A DNA stretch of 64,000 bases, from positions 33,866-97,865 of the forward strand of contig JALZUQ010000009.1 of assembly GCA_023301465.1 (NCBI GenBank), written 5' to 3'. A program made the translations under genes and the position numbers. This DNA comes from Oligoflexales bacterium (GTDB lineage Bacteria; Bdellovibrionota_B; Oligoflexia; Oligoflexales; JALZUQ01). The number at the start of each line of letters is the position of its first letter. Position 1 is the first letter of the stretch. Below are positions 27,719 to 36,129 of this stretch, in pieces. Under the pieces are notes generated by a model. It was given only the letters and a program-made list of their open reading frames with translations, made no database searches and was not told where the DNA came from.

Positions 27719-27928
27719 AAGGGTTTTAATGTTTCGCTGGACGGAGCGATACTTACAACGAATTCACTTAAAGACAAATCCATCTATTTCCACTCCGTCC
27801 CACAAGGGGACCCTCTTTACAGTACAGCAACTAAACCTAGGTTTGAGCTATTTCAAGATGAAGACACTCATGAAAGAGTTGATCGTATTGAACAGCCATC
27901 TTATCCCAACGAAAACTTTTTACCTTAG
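27719..27928 (+). pseudogene. Protein-like frame without start codon (possible gene remnant)
   Basis: 69 codons open in one frame between a TAA and a TAG, with no ATG/GTG/TTG at its left end. The translation contains KGFNVSLDGAILTTN, SIYFHSVPQGDPLYSTATK and RFELFQDEDTHERVDR, which read like natural protein. The left half does not overlap any other gene; the right half is antisense to the end of the mannosyltransferase gene. An alternative frame here (27696-27944) has a start but a less protein-like translation. Could be the tail of a decayed gene or of a frameshifted one. Confidence 0.3.
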
Positions 27929-28943
27929 CTTTTATAGAGTCTAGAGAGGTTCGTTTATATAGCTCATCGAAATTACTTAGTATCGCTACTAATTCCTTAA
28001 CCTTATTTTGGTTATGGTAAGTAAATATACCTTGAGAATTTTCACCAATCCATTCTACGTAAGCTAAGTTGTCAGGCACTAGAGGCCAACACCCCGCATG
28101 AACAGCTTCGCAAACTGATACACCAAAAAACTCATGGATTGCTGTGGAAATAACGACATCCGCTTTTTGAAGCCAGTTCCAGTAATCTGATTTTGATACA
28201 GTAAACCCACAGTGCAAGACCCTACCGCCAAACCTTCTAAGTATTTCTAATGAAACAGGATGTTCACCAGCTCCCTCACCTAATAAAATCAATTTGAATA
28301 AAATATTATTCTTATCCAAAAGGCTGAGCACTCTCAAAAAATCAGCAGGGGTTTTATCATGATCCCAGCGGTGGTTCCACAATATATGAATACACTCTCC
28401 ATCAAAAGGCCTGGAATCATTTAACTTAGGTAATTCAAGCCCTAAAGGTATCACTGACATTTTCTTTAATAGTTTTTTGTGGTCAAAAACACCCAATGTT
28501 TTTGGAAACTTCTTTGAGAGTTTTTCTAGTTCCATCAAAAATGAATTTTGATTCCAGCGTGAATTAAAACAAATATGATCTGCTACAGACATACTGTACA
28601 GATGAGTTAATCCAAAATGAATATCTCTAGTATCTTCTTTTTGGTTTGGGTAAGCTAATTGATTTTCGTGAAAATATAAAACTTTTGGAATATTTTTGAG
28701 TGCTGGCACCAACCCTACTAAAGACGCTAGATCGACATAATCACTAACAAACAACAAGTCTGTTTCAGGTAAATTTTCTTTCACTAAACCAGAATACAAT
28801 AGTGGCCAAGTCCTCATTTGCCACTTCCAGTTTTTTACTCCATTTGTCAAAAACAGGTACTCGTGCTCACTATACTCTTTTAAACCCTCTAAAAAAGCAC
28901 GGTGAGACCCATAAAAATAAGGCTCTACTGCTAATATTTTGAT
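27837..28943 (-). CDS. tRNA-queuosine mannosyltransferase-like glycosyltransferase (AUC start)
   Basis: Family DUF3524/GTDC1 (QTMAN), which mannosylates queuosine in tRNA-Asp. Core signatures: KVLYFHENQLAYP, IHILWNHRWDHDKTP, LGEGAGEHP, VLHCGFTVSKSDYWNWLQKADVVISTAIHEFFGVSVCEAVHAGCWPL written here in parts: ADVVISTAIHEFFG and VCEAVHAGCWPL. With canonical codons the gene could start only at 28850, which would cut the first 31 residues. Those residues are encoded in frame and fit the family start (KILAVEPYFYGSHRAFLEG). The codon at the expected Met is ATC (28943-28941), with a perfect AAGGAG 6 bases before it. No ATG, GTG or TTG exists between this point and the upstream stop. 368 residues in total. 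Confidence 0.72.
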   Translation of the reverse strand: MKILAVEPYFYGSHRAFLEGLKEYSEHEYLFLTNGVKNWKWQMRTWPLLYSGLVKENLPETDLLFVSDYVDLASLVGLVPALKNIPKVLYFHENQLAYPNQKEDTRDIHFGLTHLYSMSVADHICFNSRWNQNSFLMELEKLSKKFPKTLGVFDHKKLLKKMSVIPLGLELPKLNDSRPFDGECIHILWNHRWDHDKTPADFLRVLSLLDKNNILFKLILLGEGAGEHPVSLEILRRFGGRVLHCGFTVSKSDYWNWLQKADVVISTAIHEFFGVSVCEAVHAGCWPLVPDNLAYVEWIGENSQGIFTYHNQNKVKELVAILSNFDELYKRTSLDSIKAKVKSFRWDKMAVQYDQLFHECLHLEIAQT

Positions 28944-29003
28944 ACCTAACTCCTTTATGATAAACCATCATAGCAGATCAATCACAAGGTCAAAACAACG
29001 AGC

Positions 29004-29999
29004 ATGCTTCAATTAAAATACACACTAGACAACGTTTGTGGATGGGCTACTCTAATGCTCACAAACCCTAAAAACCAATCTTCAACCCCTATCTCTGCAT
29101 CGTATCTTAGAGACACATTATTTGAACTCTGTCACAAAATGACTGAATACCTCAAAGACAATAAACAGCAACGCATCATCAGTGAATGTGAGCCGGGGGT
29201 AATAGCTCTAGAGCTTTTACCCATCAAAAATAACACTGCTAAATATAGAGTGCTTTTGTTTGAAGATGAAATTGAGTTAAACAACCCTGAAACACTTGAT
29301 GAAGGGTTGTTTTCTCCTATAGGCTTGGCCAATGATATTATTATAAGCTGCAGTGATATTTTAAATGAGCTTGGCGTAGATAACTACATGAATAAATGGC
29401 TAGAACACCCCTTCCCAATGGAGTCTTACCTAAAACTAAAACAAGTTGTAGACAACCCCGACAACCGCGAAAAATGGCGGGATCATATGACCATCATCAA
29501 TACAGGAAATAAAAACAAACAAGCAGAGTTTCAGAGGTTTTTTAAAGGTGACACTGTTTTTCTCAACTACGATATCGAAGAACCTAAAGGAAATGAAATT
29601 GAAATCATTCGCTACAAAGCATCTCGATTTAAAAACGTCATTGTAGACGACACATCTCTCTACATTAAAGGAAAAGAGCTAGGACCACTTATTAAATGGA
29701 ACCTTACTAAACTCGAACAATATGTTGGCGAAACCGCAGTTTTTTCATGTTTGCTTGCAAAACACCATGATAAAAAAGTTTTTATCAGCAAAGGTGAAGT
29801 TAGTGGTCGTATCTGCAAAAAACAAGGGGATGGCTTTGGGTTTACGCCGTACTTTATTCCAGACGGCTCTCAAAAGTCACTTGCCCAAGACAAGCCCGAC
29901 CACTTGAATGCTAGGTACCTAGCATCTAAAAAAATACTAGATAACAAATGGGATATGATTGTAGACCGACTTTATGAATGGTCCGGAGAATTCCAATAG
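29004..29999 (+). CDS. Ham1/RdgB-like NTP pyrophosphatase fused to an N-terminal domain
   Basis: The C-terminal part (about 165-331) matches the Ham1/ITPA fold: TIINTGNKNKQAEFQRFF (TGNxxK opening), VIVDDTSLYIKG (catalytic Asp region), LGPLIKW, and ARYLASKKIL. These enzymes hydrolyse inosine, xanthosine and similar non-canonical nucleotides. The usual (S/D)RTA/H-R end motifs are altered. The first 160 residues form a separate alpha/beta domain (LQLKYTLDNVCGWATLML, VIALELLPIKNN) that I do not recognise. Normal Ham1 proteins are near 200 residues, so this is an unusual fusion. Divergent from the mannosyltransferase with 60 bases between; convergent with purU, 3 bases apart. Confidence 0.7.
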   Translation: MLQLKYTLDNVCGWATLMLTNPKNQSSTPISASYLRDTLFELCHKMTEYLKDNKQQRIISECEPGVIALELLPIKNNTAKYRVLLFEDEIELNNPETLDEGLFSPIGLANDIIISCSDILNELGVDNYMNKWLEHPFPMESYLKLKQVVDNPDNREKWRDHMTIINTGNKNKQAEFQRFFKGDTVFLNYDIEEPKGNEIEIIRYKASRFKNVIVDDTSLYIKGKELGPLIKWNLTKLEQYVGETAVFSCLLAKHHDKKVFISKGEVSGRICKKQGDGFGFTPYFIPDGSQKSLAQDKPDHLNARYLASKKILDNKWDMIVDRLYEWSGEFQ

Positions 30000-30002
30000 A
30001 TT

Positions 30003-30905
30003 TCATTCACCTTCATGACGATTACTAATTCTCACCACTTGATTAAAATGAAGTGCTACAGCACCAGACACTACTTTCTGGAGTGCTTGAACCAAACATT
30101 TTGGCTCATTTCGGAGTTGTCCCTCTTTTATGATCTCTTTCAATGGAGTGCTAGGTTCAACACTAAAACTAGTTTGGTGGATAATTTGATTGCCAGCGTC
30201 TAACTCAGGGATAATAAAGTGAGCGGTGGCACCGTAAGTTAACATTCTATGTGCAAAAGCGTCTGAATAAGGAGTTGCTCCGGGATAAGGCGGCAAAAGC
30301 CCGTGGTGCAAATTAATAATTCTACCACCCGCATAACTCCAACATATTTCTTCAGGAACCATTCTCATATAGCGTGCTAAAACCACGTAATCAATCTCAC
30401 GTTCATCTAAAGCACCTAAAAAACGTTTATTATCAGGTCTGCCTTTTTCATCGCCAATTGCAACGTATGGTATATCGTATTGTTTCGCTATCTCCCTGCA
30501 GTGCTCTCGGTTACTGATCATCACAGAAACTTCTGCATCAAGCTGTCCATTTTTTACTGCATCCAAAGTAGCTAATACTGTTTGAGGGTGCTTCGTACAA
30601 CATAAAGCAATACGAGGCTTACGGCTTGTGACTATAAGTGGCCAGCAGTGGATTTGAAGCTTTTTTTCTTGACCTAACTTCTGTAACGCTTGTCTCATCT
30701 GTTCGACGGGTATTTTTTGTAAAGGCCAATCGGCACGAATCATCATGGCAAACATGCTTTCAGAGTCACGGTTAAACATCTGTATTTCACATATATTTGC
30801 ACCTGACTGAGTCACATAACGCACCAAAGGATCTGCAAGGCCAATATTATCTGGACCAACAGCAGTGATGACTACTTGGTTTGTAGGATTTTCAAAATAA
30901 ACCAT
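30003..30905 (-). CDS. purU: Formyltetrahydrofolate deformylase
   Basis: Hydrolyses 10-formyl-THF to THF and formate, balancing one-carbon units. 300 residues: an N-terminal ACT domain (about 8-85, VVITAVGPDNIGLADPLVRYV) and a C-terminal formyl-transferase-fold hydrolase. Catalytic Asn/His/Asp are present in IINLHHGLLPPYPGATPY and IIPELDAGNQI. A Gly replaces the usual Ser after the two His, and LLPPYPGA replaces the usual FLPSFxGA, so it is a diverged member. ACT-domain presence favours PurU over PurN. Confidence 0.85.
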   Translation of the reverse strand: MVYFENPTNQVVITAVGPDNIGLADPLVRYVTQSGANICEIQMFNRDSESMFAMMIRADWPLQKIPVEQMRQALQKLGQEKKLQIHCWPLIVTSRKPRIALCCTKHPQTVLATLDAVKNGQLDAEVSVMISNREHCREIAKQYDIPYVAIGDEKGRPDNKRFLGALDEREIDYVVLARYMRMVPEEICWSYAGGRIINLHHGLLPPYPGATPYSDAFAHRMLTYGATAHFIIPELDAGNQIIHQTSFSVEPSTPLKEIIKEGQLRNEPKCLVQALQKVVSGAVALHFNQVVRISNRHEGE

Positions 30906-30926
30906 CTAGACATAGCCTCCTACCGA

Positions 30927-31904
30927 TTAAAATAGGTAGTTACCGCGTAGCCCTAAAGAAAGCAAACTTCTACTTAGGTCTTGGTCTGGGTTTGCAGAAG
31001 ACGAGCCATATTCAACACGTAACTGCCCACCAATAGAGGCTAAATTATTAATCCAGTAATCACCACCCAAAGCAAAGTCAACAAAGGCAATATCGGCTGC
31101 CGCAACTGGCTTAGATTTATATGCTGAAGTGTGGTAACCGAACAATCCTTCAAATTTTGCTTTTCCCAAATCATATTCAGCTGTGGCAGAAACCCCAACT
31201 CGGTTATCAGTTGCTGTAGCAACACCAGAAGTCCACTCATAATCAAAAAAACCGCCTACTGTTAAATACTCATCTAGCTTGAGCCTTCCGTGCAACGTAA
31301 ATTCAGAGGCAATTTCTTTTCCTAGCTGTCCGTTTTTAGGATCGGCCTCTTGATTGATTCCGGTTTGAAAAATCGCACCAACTTCCACTGCATCAACAGA
31401 ATAAACAACTGCAGGCCTCACAAGAAATGAAATATATTCATGGTTTTCATCTCTATTGTTATATGTAACTTCTTTGCTTCCAAACAATATTGGGGTATCA
31501 ACACCAAGCACAAAATCTTTAATGGCAAAACTTGCTCTTGGAGTTAAACCGACATCTACCGCGTCATTTTCTTCTAATGATCTAGAAGATTTTGTTTTCC
31601 ATGTAAAAGCTTTATAATCAAGATCGACTCCCAACCTGAGCGGAGAACGACGGATCAAATACATTGACGTTACTTTTGCACCTAATGACCAAGCACTCAG
31701 TTCGGATCCAGAAAGATCATCGTTCGATAAGAAATCTAAAGGCATACTCACGTCTGTTTGAACACCGCGGTGATGATATATTTGAGCCGGAGAAATCAAT
31801 ATGTCGGAATGAAGGTGATTGCTGAAAACACCCGCATTTGAATTAGCAAAGACCGCCCCAGACAACCCACAAGAAATGAAAAGAGTCATGATTAAACGAA
31901 ACAT
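30927..31904 (-). CDS. Probable outer-membrane porin-like protein
   Basis: 325 residues with signal peptide (LIMTLFISCGLSGAVFAN). The mature part is built of alternating amphipathic strands (LRLGVDLDYKAFTW, FTLHGRLKLDEYLTVGGFFDYEW, VGVSATAEYDLGKAKFEG) and ends LGLRGNYLF with terminal Phe, as expected for a BAM substrate. No specific family recognised. It lies 21 bases upstream of purU on the same strand but is functionally unrelated. GGGGGCG near the ATG serves as ribosome-binding site. Confidence 0.65.
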   Translation of the reverse strand: MFRLIMTLFISCGLSGAVFANSNAGVFSNHLHSDILISPAQIYHHRGVQTDVSMPLDFLSNDDLSGSELSAWSLGAKVTSMYLIRRSPLRLGVDLDYKAFTWKTKSSRSLEENDAVDVGLTPRASFAIKDFVLGVDTPILFGSKEVTYNNRDENHEYISFLVRPAVVYSVDAVEVGAIFQTGINQEADPKNGQLGKEIASEFTLHGRLKLDEYLTVGGFFDYEWTSGVATATDNRVGVSATAEYDLGKAKFEGLFGYHTSAYKSKPVAAADIAFVDFALGGDYWINNLASIGGQLRVEYGSSSANPDQDLSRSLLSLGLRGNYLF

Positions 31905-32210
31905 ATTCGTCGCCCCCTAGATATTTTAAGATTCAATAATTCTTCTATTAATATGAATGAATATCAGGATATTGTAAACAAGATGCTTATTTCATACTCA
32001 GACCTATAACTCTACTAAATTTATCTTGAATACCTTTGCTGTCAAATATTTGAAGCATTCAACAGCCAATCATAAGAATTATGTAAATCTTCCACAAAGA
32101 AATAAATAATATTTTATTTGAAACAATACGATTTCAAATGCTGCTAAGCGTGTAAAAATATGAGAAAATATATTTACAAAAGTTGATGAGATCAGAAAGG
32201 AACGATCAAC
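31905..32210. other. AT-rich intergenic region with an operator-like inverted repeat
   Basis: 306 bases between divergent genes. The only structure I see is ATTTGAAA-N8-TTTCAAAT at 32116-32139, an 8-bp perfect dyad about 75 bases before the acidic-protein gene. It could be a regulator site of the tol operon. No promoter could be fixed with confidence. Confidence 0.4.
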
Positions 32211-32525
32211 ATGTGGAAAATCATTTATATTGATTCCAGTAACTCACTTAAGCAAGGGTTTGAGTCTGAAGAAGACGCAATGGAATGGCTTGATCGTAGT
32301 CGAAACATTTCTCCTGAAGACTTCATCATTGAAGAAATGAGTGAAGACGAAGAAGAAGAGTATTTAGAAAATGTTGGAGAAGATGAAGACATCGAAAAAT
32401 CCATAGAAAACTTTAAAATGGATACGCCTGATGACGATGATGACAAGAACCCCGGGGACCACGAAAACGACCTTGGAGATGATGATTTAAGTGAATTTTC
32501 AATTCATGAAGGCGAAGATATTTAA
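32211..32525 (+). CDS. Very acidic small protein at the head of the tol operon
   Basis: 104 residues. The first 40 look folded (WKIIYIDSSNSLKQGFESEEDAMEWLDRS, written here in part: MWKIIYIDSSNSLKQGF), then runs of Glu and Asp (EDEEEEY, DDDDDK, LGDDDLSE) make about a third of the protein acidic. No signal peptide, so probably cytoplasmic. AAAGGA precedes the ATG. The gene lies 29 bases before tolQ and is likely the first gene of that transcript. No family recognised; role in the Tol system is only suggested by position. Confidence 0.65.
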   Translation: MWKIIYIDSSNSLKQGFESEEDAMEWLDRSRNISPEDFIIEEMSEDEEEEYLENVGEDEDIEKSIENFKMDTPDDDDDKNPGDHENDLGDDDLSEFSIHEGEDI

Positions 32526-32554
32526 CTTACACTATCAATTTGGGGAGCAAACAC

Positions 32555-33370
32555 ATGAAGTTCAAGAACCTTCATCTGATCACAACAATTACCTTATTAA
32601 GCACTAGCATCAATGCTTTTTCAGAACCATCTCAATCCGTTGACCTATCCGTCTCTGGTATTTTAAAGAGTGCCTTTGGTGGTGATCCTATCGTAGCTGG
32701 AGTTCTACTTATTTTGGTTGCAATGTCTATCACTACATGGGCTTTGGTATTTACAAAGTGGTCTTACTTAAAAAAAGTAACGTCTAACCACGAAACATTT
32801 ATCAATGCATTTTGGAAAAACCGAACATTAAAAGACCTAGAAGACTTCCACCGTAGATTAAAAGAGTTTCCCTCCACACCGGTTTCTGGAATATTTCATA
32901 GTGCGTTTAAAGAGCTCATGAAAAGCACAGAACTTCAAGAACAACACCAAGACCTACGGTTAGTCTTAGAGTCATCTACCAACAACCTTTCACGGTCCAT
33001 GCTAAAGTCAAGGTCTGAACAAAAAAGACAACTAGACCGCTACATGCATATATTAGCCATTAGTGCTTCAGCAGGACCATTCATTGGGTTGTTTGGTACC
33101 GTTTGGGGAATTATGCGAGCATTTGATGGAATTGCAAAAACGGGAAGTGCCTCTCTCGCTGCAGTCGCACCTGGAATTTCTGAAGCACTCATTGCAACAG
33201 CATTTGGCTTAGCAGCTGCTATACCTGCTGTTATTGCTTACAATTTTTTCTCTACAAAAATTAAAAACATTGTCATTGGGATGGATGGTTTTTCTCATGA
33301 TTTTCTCAACCTCTCTGAAAGATACTTACTAAAAAATAGTTCTCAAAGCAGTCAAAACGGAGAAATTTAA
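32555..33370 (+). CDS. tolQ: TolQ/ExbB-family proton channel
   Basis: Inner-membrane subunit that with TolR converts proton motive force into TolA movement for outer-membrane constriction. The start is at 32555, after GGGGAG 8 bases upstream; the TTG at 32540 would include that site. Three membrane segments: about 40-65 (GVLLILVAMSITTWALVFTKW), then the pair ISASAGPFIGLFGTVWGIMRAF and EALIATAFGLAAAIPAVIAYNFF, both carrying MotA/TolQ/ExbB signatures. An additional N-terminal hydrophobic segment (HLITTITLLSTSINAFSE) looks like a cleavable signal or extra helix, which E. coli TolQ lacks. The stop overlaps the tolR start by one base. Confidence 0.9.
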   Translation: MKFKNLHLITTITLLSTSINAFSEPSQSVDLSVSGILKSAFGGDPIVAGVLLILVAMSITTWALVFTKWSYLKKVTSNHETFINAFWKNRTLKDLEDFHRRLKEFPSTPVSGIFHSAFKELMKSTELQEQHQDLRLVLESSTNNLSRSMLKSRSEQKRQLDRYMHILAISASAGPFIGLFGTVWGIMRAFDGIAKTGSASLAAVAPGISEALIATAFGLAAAIPAVIAYNFFSTKIKNIVIGMDGFSHDFLNLSERYLLKNSSQSSQNGEI

Positions 33371-33789
33371 TGGCTTTCCAAAACTTTGATCCCCAAGATG
33401 ATTCCATGGCAGAAATCAACATTGTCCCTTTGGTTGATGTCATGTTGGTATTACTTATCATCTTCATGGTTGCGGCCCCTCTCTCCATAGGGGGCATCAA
33501 TGTCGAAGTACCAAAAGCAGCGACTAAATCTATTTCGTTGCCTCATGACAGAGTTATTTTATCCATGAATAAAAAAGGTGAGTTTTATATTGGCAAATTA
33601 AGTATCTCTGATTCTAACCTCAAAGATAAGTTAACCACTATATTTCAACATAAAAAAAACAAAACCCTACATATAAGAGCAGACCAAAACCTTATCTATG
33701 GAAAAGTCGTCAAAGCAATGAGCATTGCAAAACGGTCTGGTGTTCAAAAAATCAAAATGCTCACACAACCTAATGGAAAAAGCCATTAA
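33370..33789 (+). CDS. tolR: TolR/ExbD-family protein
   Basis: 139 residues. One N-terminal membrane helix with the conserved AEINIVPLVDVMLVLLIIFM, including the essential helix Asp, followed by a periplasmic domain (VILSMNKKGEFYIG, LHIRADQNLIYGKVVKAM). It works with TolQ as the proton-driven motor. One-base overlaps (TAATG) with tolQ and tolA on both sides show tight translational coupling. Confidence 0.93.
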   Translation: MAFQNFDPQDDSMAEINIVPLVDVMLVLLIIFMVAAPLSIGGINVEVPKAATKSISLPHDRVILSMNKKGEFYIGKLSISDSNLKDKLTTIFQHKKNKTLHIRADQNLIYGKVVKAMSIAKRSGVQKIKMLTQPNGKSH

Positions 33790-34631
33790 TGGCAAAAACA
33801 AGAAAAGAGTTACAACACAATACTTCTTTTTTCATGGGAAGTTCCGTCGTACTGCATCTTATTGCCTTATTTCTGATCGCAGTCTTTCACTCTTGCGGAA
33901 GTATTGAGATACCCGAAGAGGTTGAAATCGAAATTGATATGATGGCAGATTTTGAAGATACTGCAGTGGACAAAATCTCAGAGAAAACCACAAAAGCAGC
34001 ACCTTCTAAGGTAAGTATAGACAAGAAAATGCTTCCTCAACTCCCTAAACACCTAACGGTCAAAAAAGAAGAAAAAGGTGAAGTTCAAAAAAAAGAAACT
34101 GACAAAAAAGTTGATAAAGACTCAGGTGATAAAGACAAGACAAATGACGAAACAGTTGATGTGAAAGACGATGATAATTCAAATAAAATCACACAAAAAG
34201 ACCTCAAAAAACGTGCTGCCATTGAAAGACTCCGAAAATTAAAAGACAAAAAACCTGCCGAGGATCTTGATAAAATCAGACGACTAGCTGAACTCAACGA
34301 AAAAATGACTTCTGAGATAGACGCCGCAGCAAAACTTGGTGATGTTTCATCTCGTAAAAAATGCAAAACCCTTGTCAACAAAGCCGTCAGACAACATTAC
34401 GTTATTCCTGAGACATACGGCTTTGGAGCATCTGAACTCAAAGTGACTATCCGTGTTATCATCAATGCACAGGGTGACGTCATGGAAACAACCACCCATA
34501 AGTCTTCTGGAGATATCGTATTTGACGATCTTACAAAGCAAGCAGTCCTAGCAGCAGCCCCGTTTCCAGTCGCTTGCAAACAATTTGCCGGTGAAGCCAT
34601 GGATCTAAATTTTAACTCAAATCAATTTTAG
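33789..34631 (+). CDS. tolA: TolA/TonB-type energy transducer
   Basis: 280 residues with the typical plan: one N-terminal membrane helix (SVVLHLIALFLIAVFHSC), a long charged Lys/Asp/Glu region from about 45 to 195 that would span the periplasm, and a C-terminal domain (VNKAVRQHYVIPETYG, LKVTIRVIINAQGDVMETT, FDDLTKQAVLAAAPFP) in the TonB/TolA C-terminal fold. The charged region is shorter than in E. coli TolA. Gene order tolQ-tolR-X-tolB makes tolA the expected identity. It carries two extra cysteines (RKKCK and VACKQ) in the C-terminal domain. Confidence 0.85.
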   Translation: MAKTRKELQHNTSFFMGSSVVLHLIALFLIAVFHSCGSIEIPEEVEIEIDMMADFEDTAVDKISEKTTKAAPSKVSIDKKMLPQLPKHLTVKKEEKGEVQKKETDKKVDKDSGDKDKTNDETVDVKDDDNSNKITQKDLKKRAAIERLRKLKDKKPAEDLDKIRRLAELNEKMTSEIDAAAKLGDVSSRKKCKTLVNKAVRQHYVIPETYGFGASELKVTIRVIINAQGDVMETTTHKSSGDIVFDDLTKQAVLAAAPFPVACKQFAGEAMDLNFNSNQF

Positions 34632-34640
34632 GAAAGCTTT

Positions 34641-36041
34641 ATGAAACCTATGAAAAAACGCATCAAAATAACTATTTTACTACTATTATCAACTATCTGC
34701 AGTACTTCACTTGCTTCCATCAAAATAAATATTGATAGCCCAAAATTTCGCCGACTTGTCTTAGCAGTACCTACTTTCGGACTCGCAACCCCAAACAACA
34801 GAGTACACCAACAAATCGCAAGACAAGCATCTGATAGACTAGCAGGCCTGCTCCAATACTCTGGCTTATTTAATCAAGTAAAAAAAGACCTCTACAAAAA
34901 ACTACTTAAGGAATATAAAGATCCAATTTTTAAAACTTCTGGATTACCCGGCATAAAAGGCGTTGATATTGCACAGTGGAAATCATTAAACATTGAAACC
35001 ATGATCATCGCCCATATCACACAAAAATCAGATGGATTTGAGTTTTTATTAAAAACGATCGATCTGCGAAAAGGCGAGTCAGTCGTTGGCAAAAAGTACT
35101 CCGGAGTTGCCAGAGGTGATATTGACAAGATACTTACAAAATACGCTGACCACGTCTTAAAACAATATACTGGTTCAGACGGGATTTTTAATTCTAAGCT
35201 TGTTTTTGTTGCTAAAAAAAATCGTAAGTCTTCTAAACAAATTTACATGTCTAATTTTGATGGTTCTGACGTTCAACAAATTTCACGTGGTAATTCAATC
35301 AATTTATCACCTTCTTGGTCACCAGATGGAAAATACATAACATACACATCCTACAGAGATGGTAACCCTGACCTTTTTCTTTATGACCTTGCTAGACGCA
35401 CCACAAAAAAAATCTCAAGCCGAAGAGGCATGAATAGTGGAAGCACATGGAGCCACAATGGTAGCGTTATTGCTTTTACGGGGGTTCGAGGCACTGATAC
35501 TGATTTATTTACTTTAAGCCCTAACGGCGGTCTAGCAAAGCCATTTATTCAAGGACAAGGGCTTGATGTGGACCCATCTTTTAGCCCTAACGGCCAATAC
35601 TTGGCTTATGTTTCTGCTCGATACGGCAACCCACACTTGTTTAGAGCCACACTTCAACAGACAGGAAAAACTCTAAAAGTAGTGAGCGAAAAACGCCTTA
35701 CTTATGCCGGCTGGTACAACACAACGCCAGACTGGTCTCCAAACTCATCAAAAATCATATTTTCAGGATACGACAAAGACATTGATCGCTACGATGTATT
35801 TGTAATGAACAATGACGGAACCAAGCTTGAGCGACTCACCTTAAAAACAGGTGATAATGAAGACCCAAACTGGTCTCCTAACGGACAGCTCATCATTTTT
35901 TCAAGTAACCGTATCGGAGGTTCTAACACTAAAGGAAAACATCAGCTCTACATGATGAGCAAAGATGGAAGCAGTCAACGCAAAATCAACCTTCCATTTT
36001 ACGAAGTCACTCAAGCTGACTGGAGTAAAAACGTATTCTAG
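34641..36041 (+). CDS. tolB: Tol-Pal system beta-propeller protein TolB
   Basis: 466 residues. Signal peptide (LLLLSTICSTSLAS), an N-terminal alpha/beta domain (about 25-165; LVLAVPTFGL, ARQASDRLAGLLQYSG), and a C-terminal propeller with five to six WSPDG/WSPNG blades (LSPSWSPDGKYITYTSYRDG, TPDWSPNSSKIIFSGYD, DPNWSPNGQLIIFSSN). It links Pal in the outer membrane with TolA. No pal gene follows; transcription ends at a strong terminator 18 bases later. AGGAAAG precedes the ATG. Confidence 0.94.
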   Translation: MKPMKKRIKITILLLLSTICSTSLASIKINIDSPKFRRLVLAVPTFGLATPNNRVHQQIARQASDRLAGLLQYSGLFNQVKKDLYKKLLKEYKDPIFKTSGLPGIKGVDIAQWKSLNIETMIIAHITQKSDGFEFLLKTIDLRKGESVVGKKYSGVARGDIDKILTKYADHVLKQYTGSDGIFNSKLVFVAKKNRKSSKQIYMSNFDGSDVQQISRGNSINLSPSWSPDGKYITYTSYRDGNPDLFLYDLARRTTKKISSRRGMNSGSTWSHNGSVIAFTGVRGTDTDLFTLSPNGGLAKPFIQGQGLDVDPSFSPNGQYLAYVSARYGNPHLFRATLQQTGKTLKVVSEKRLTYAGWYNTTPDWSPNSSKIIFSGYDKDIDRYDVFVMNNDGTKLERLTLKTGDNEDPNWSPNGQLIIFSSNRIGGSNTKGKHQLYMMSKDGSSQRKINLPFYEVTQADWSKNVF

Positions 36042-36058
36042 TAAATATTAGGATGAAT

Positions 36059-36097
36059 AAAAAAAGCACCTGACTAATTGTCATGGTGCTTTTTTTG
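36059..36097. terminator. Bidirectional terminator after tolB
   Basis: AAAAAAGCACC and GGTGCTTTTTT arms with an inner TGAC/GTCA stem, flanked by A and T runs, placed between convergent tolB and the M48 peptidase gene. Confidence 0.88.
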
Positions 36098-36129
36098 TAT
36101 ATGATCTCTTAAATTAGCTTGATGCACAT

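Noticed and set aside
27696..27944. 82-codon frame on the plus strand
   Set aside because: It overlaps the end of the mannosyltransferase, has no good ribosome-binding site, and its translation is less protein-like than the neighbouring frame.
34085..34381. 98-codon minus-strand frame
   Set aside because: Shadow of the charged Lys/Asp region of tolA, giving a Ser/Phe-rich translation.
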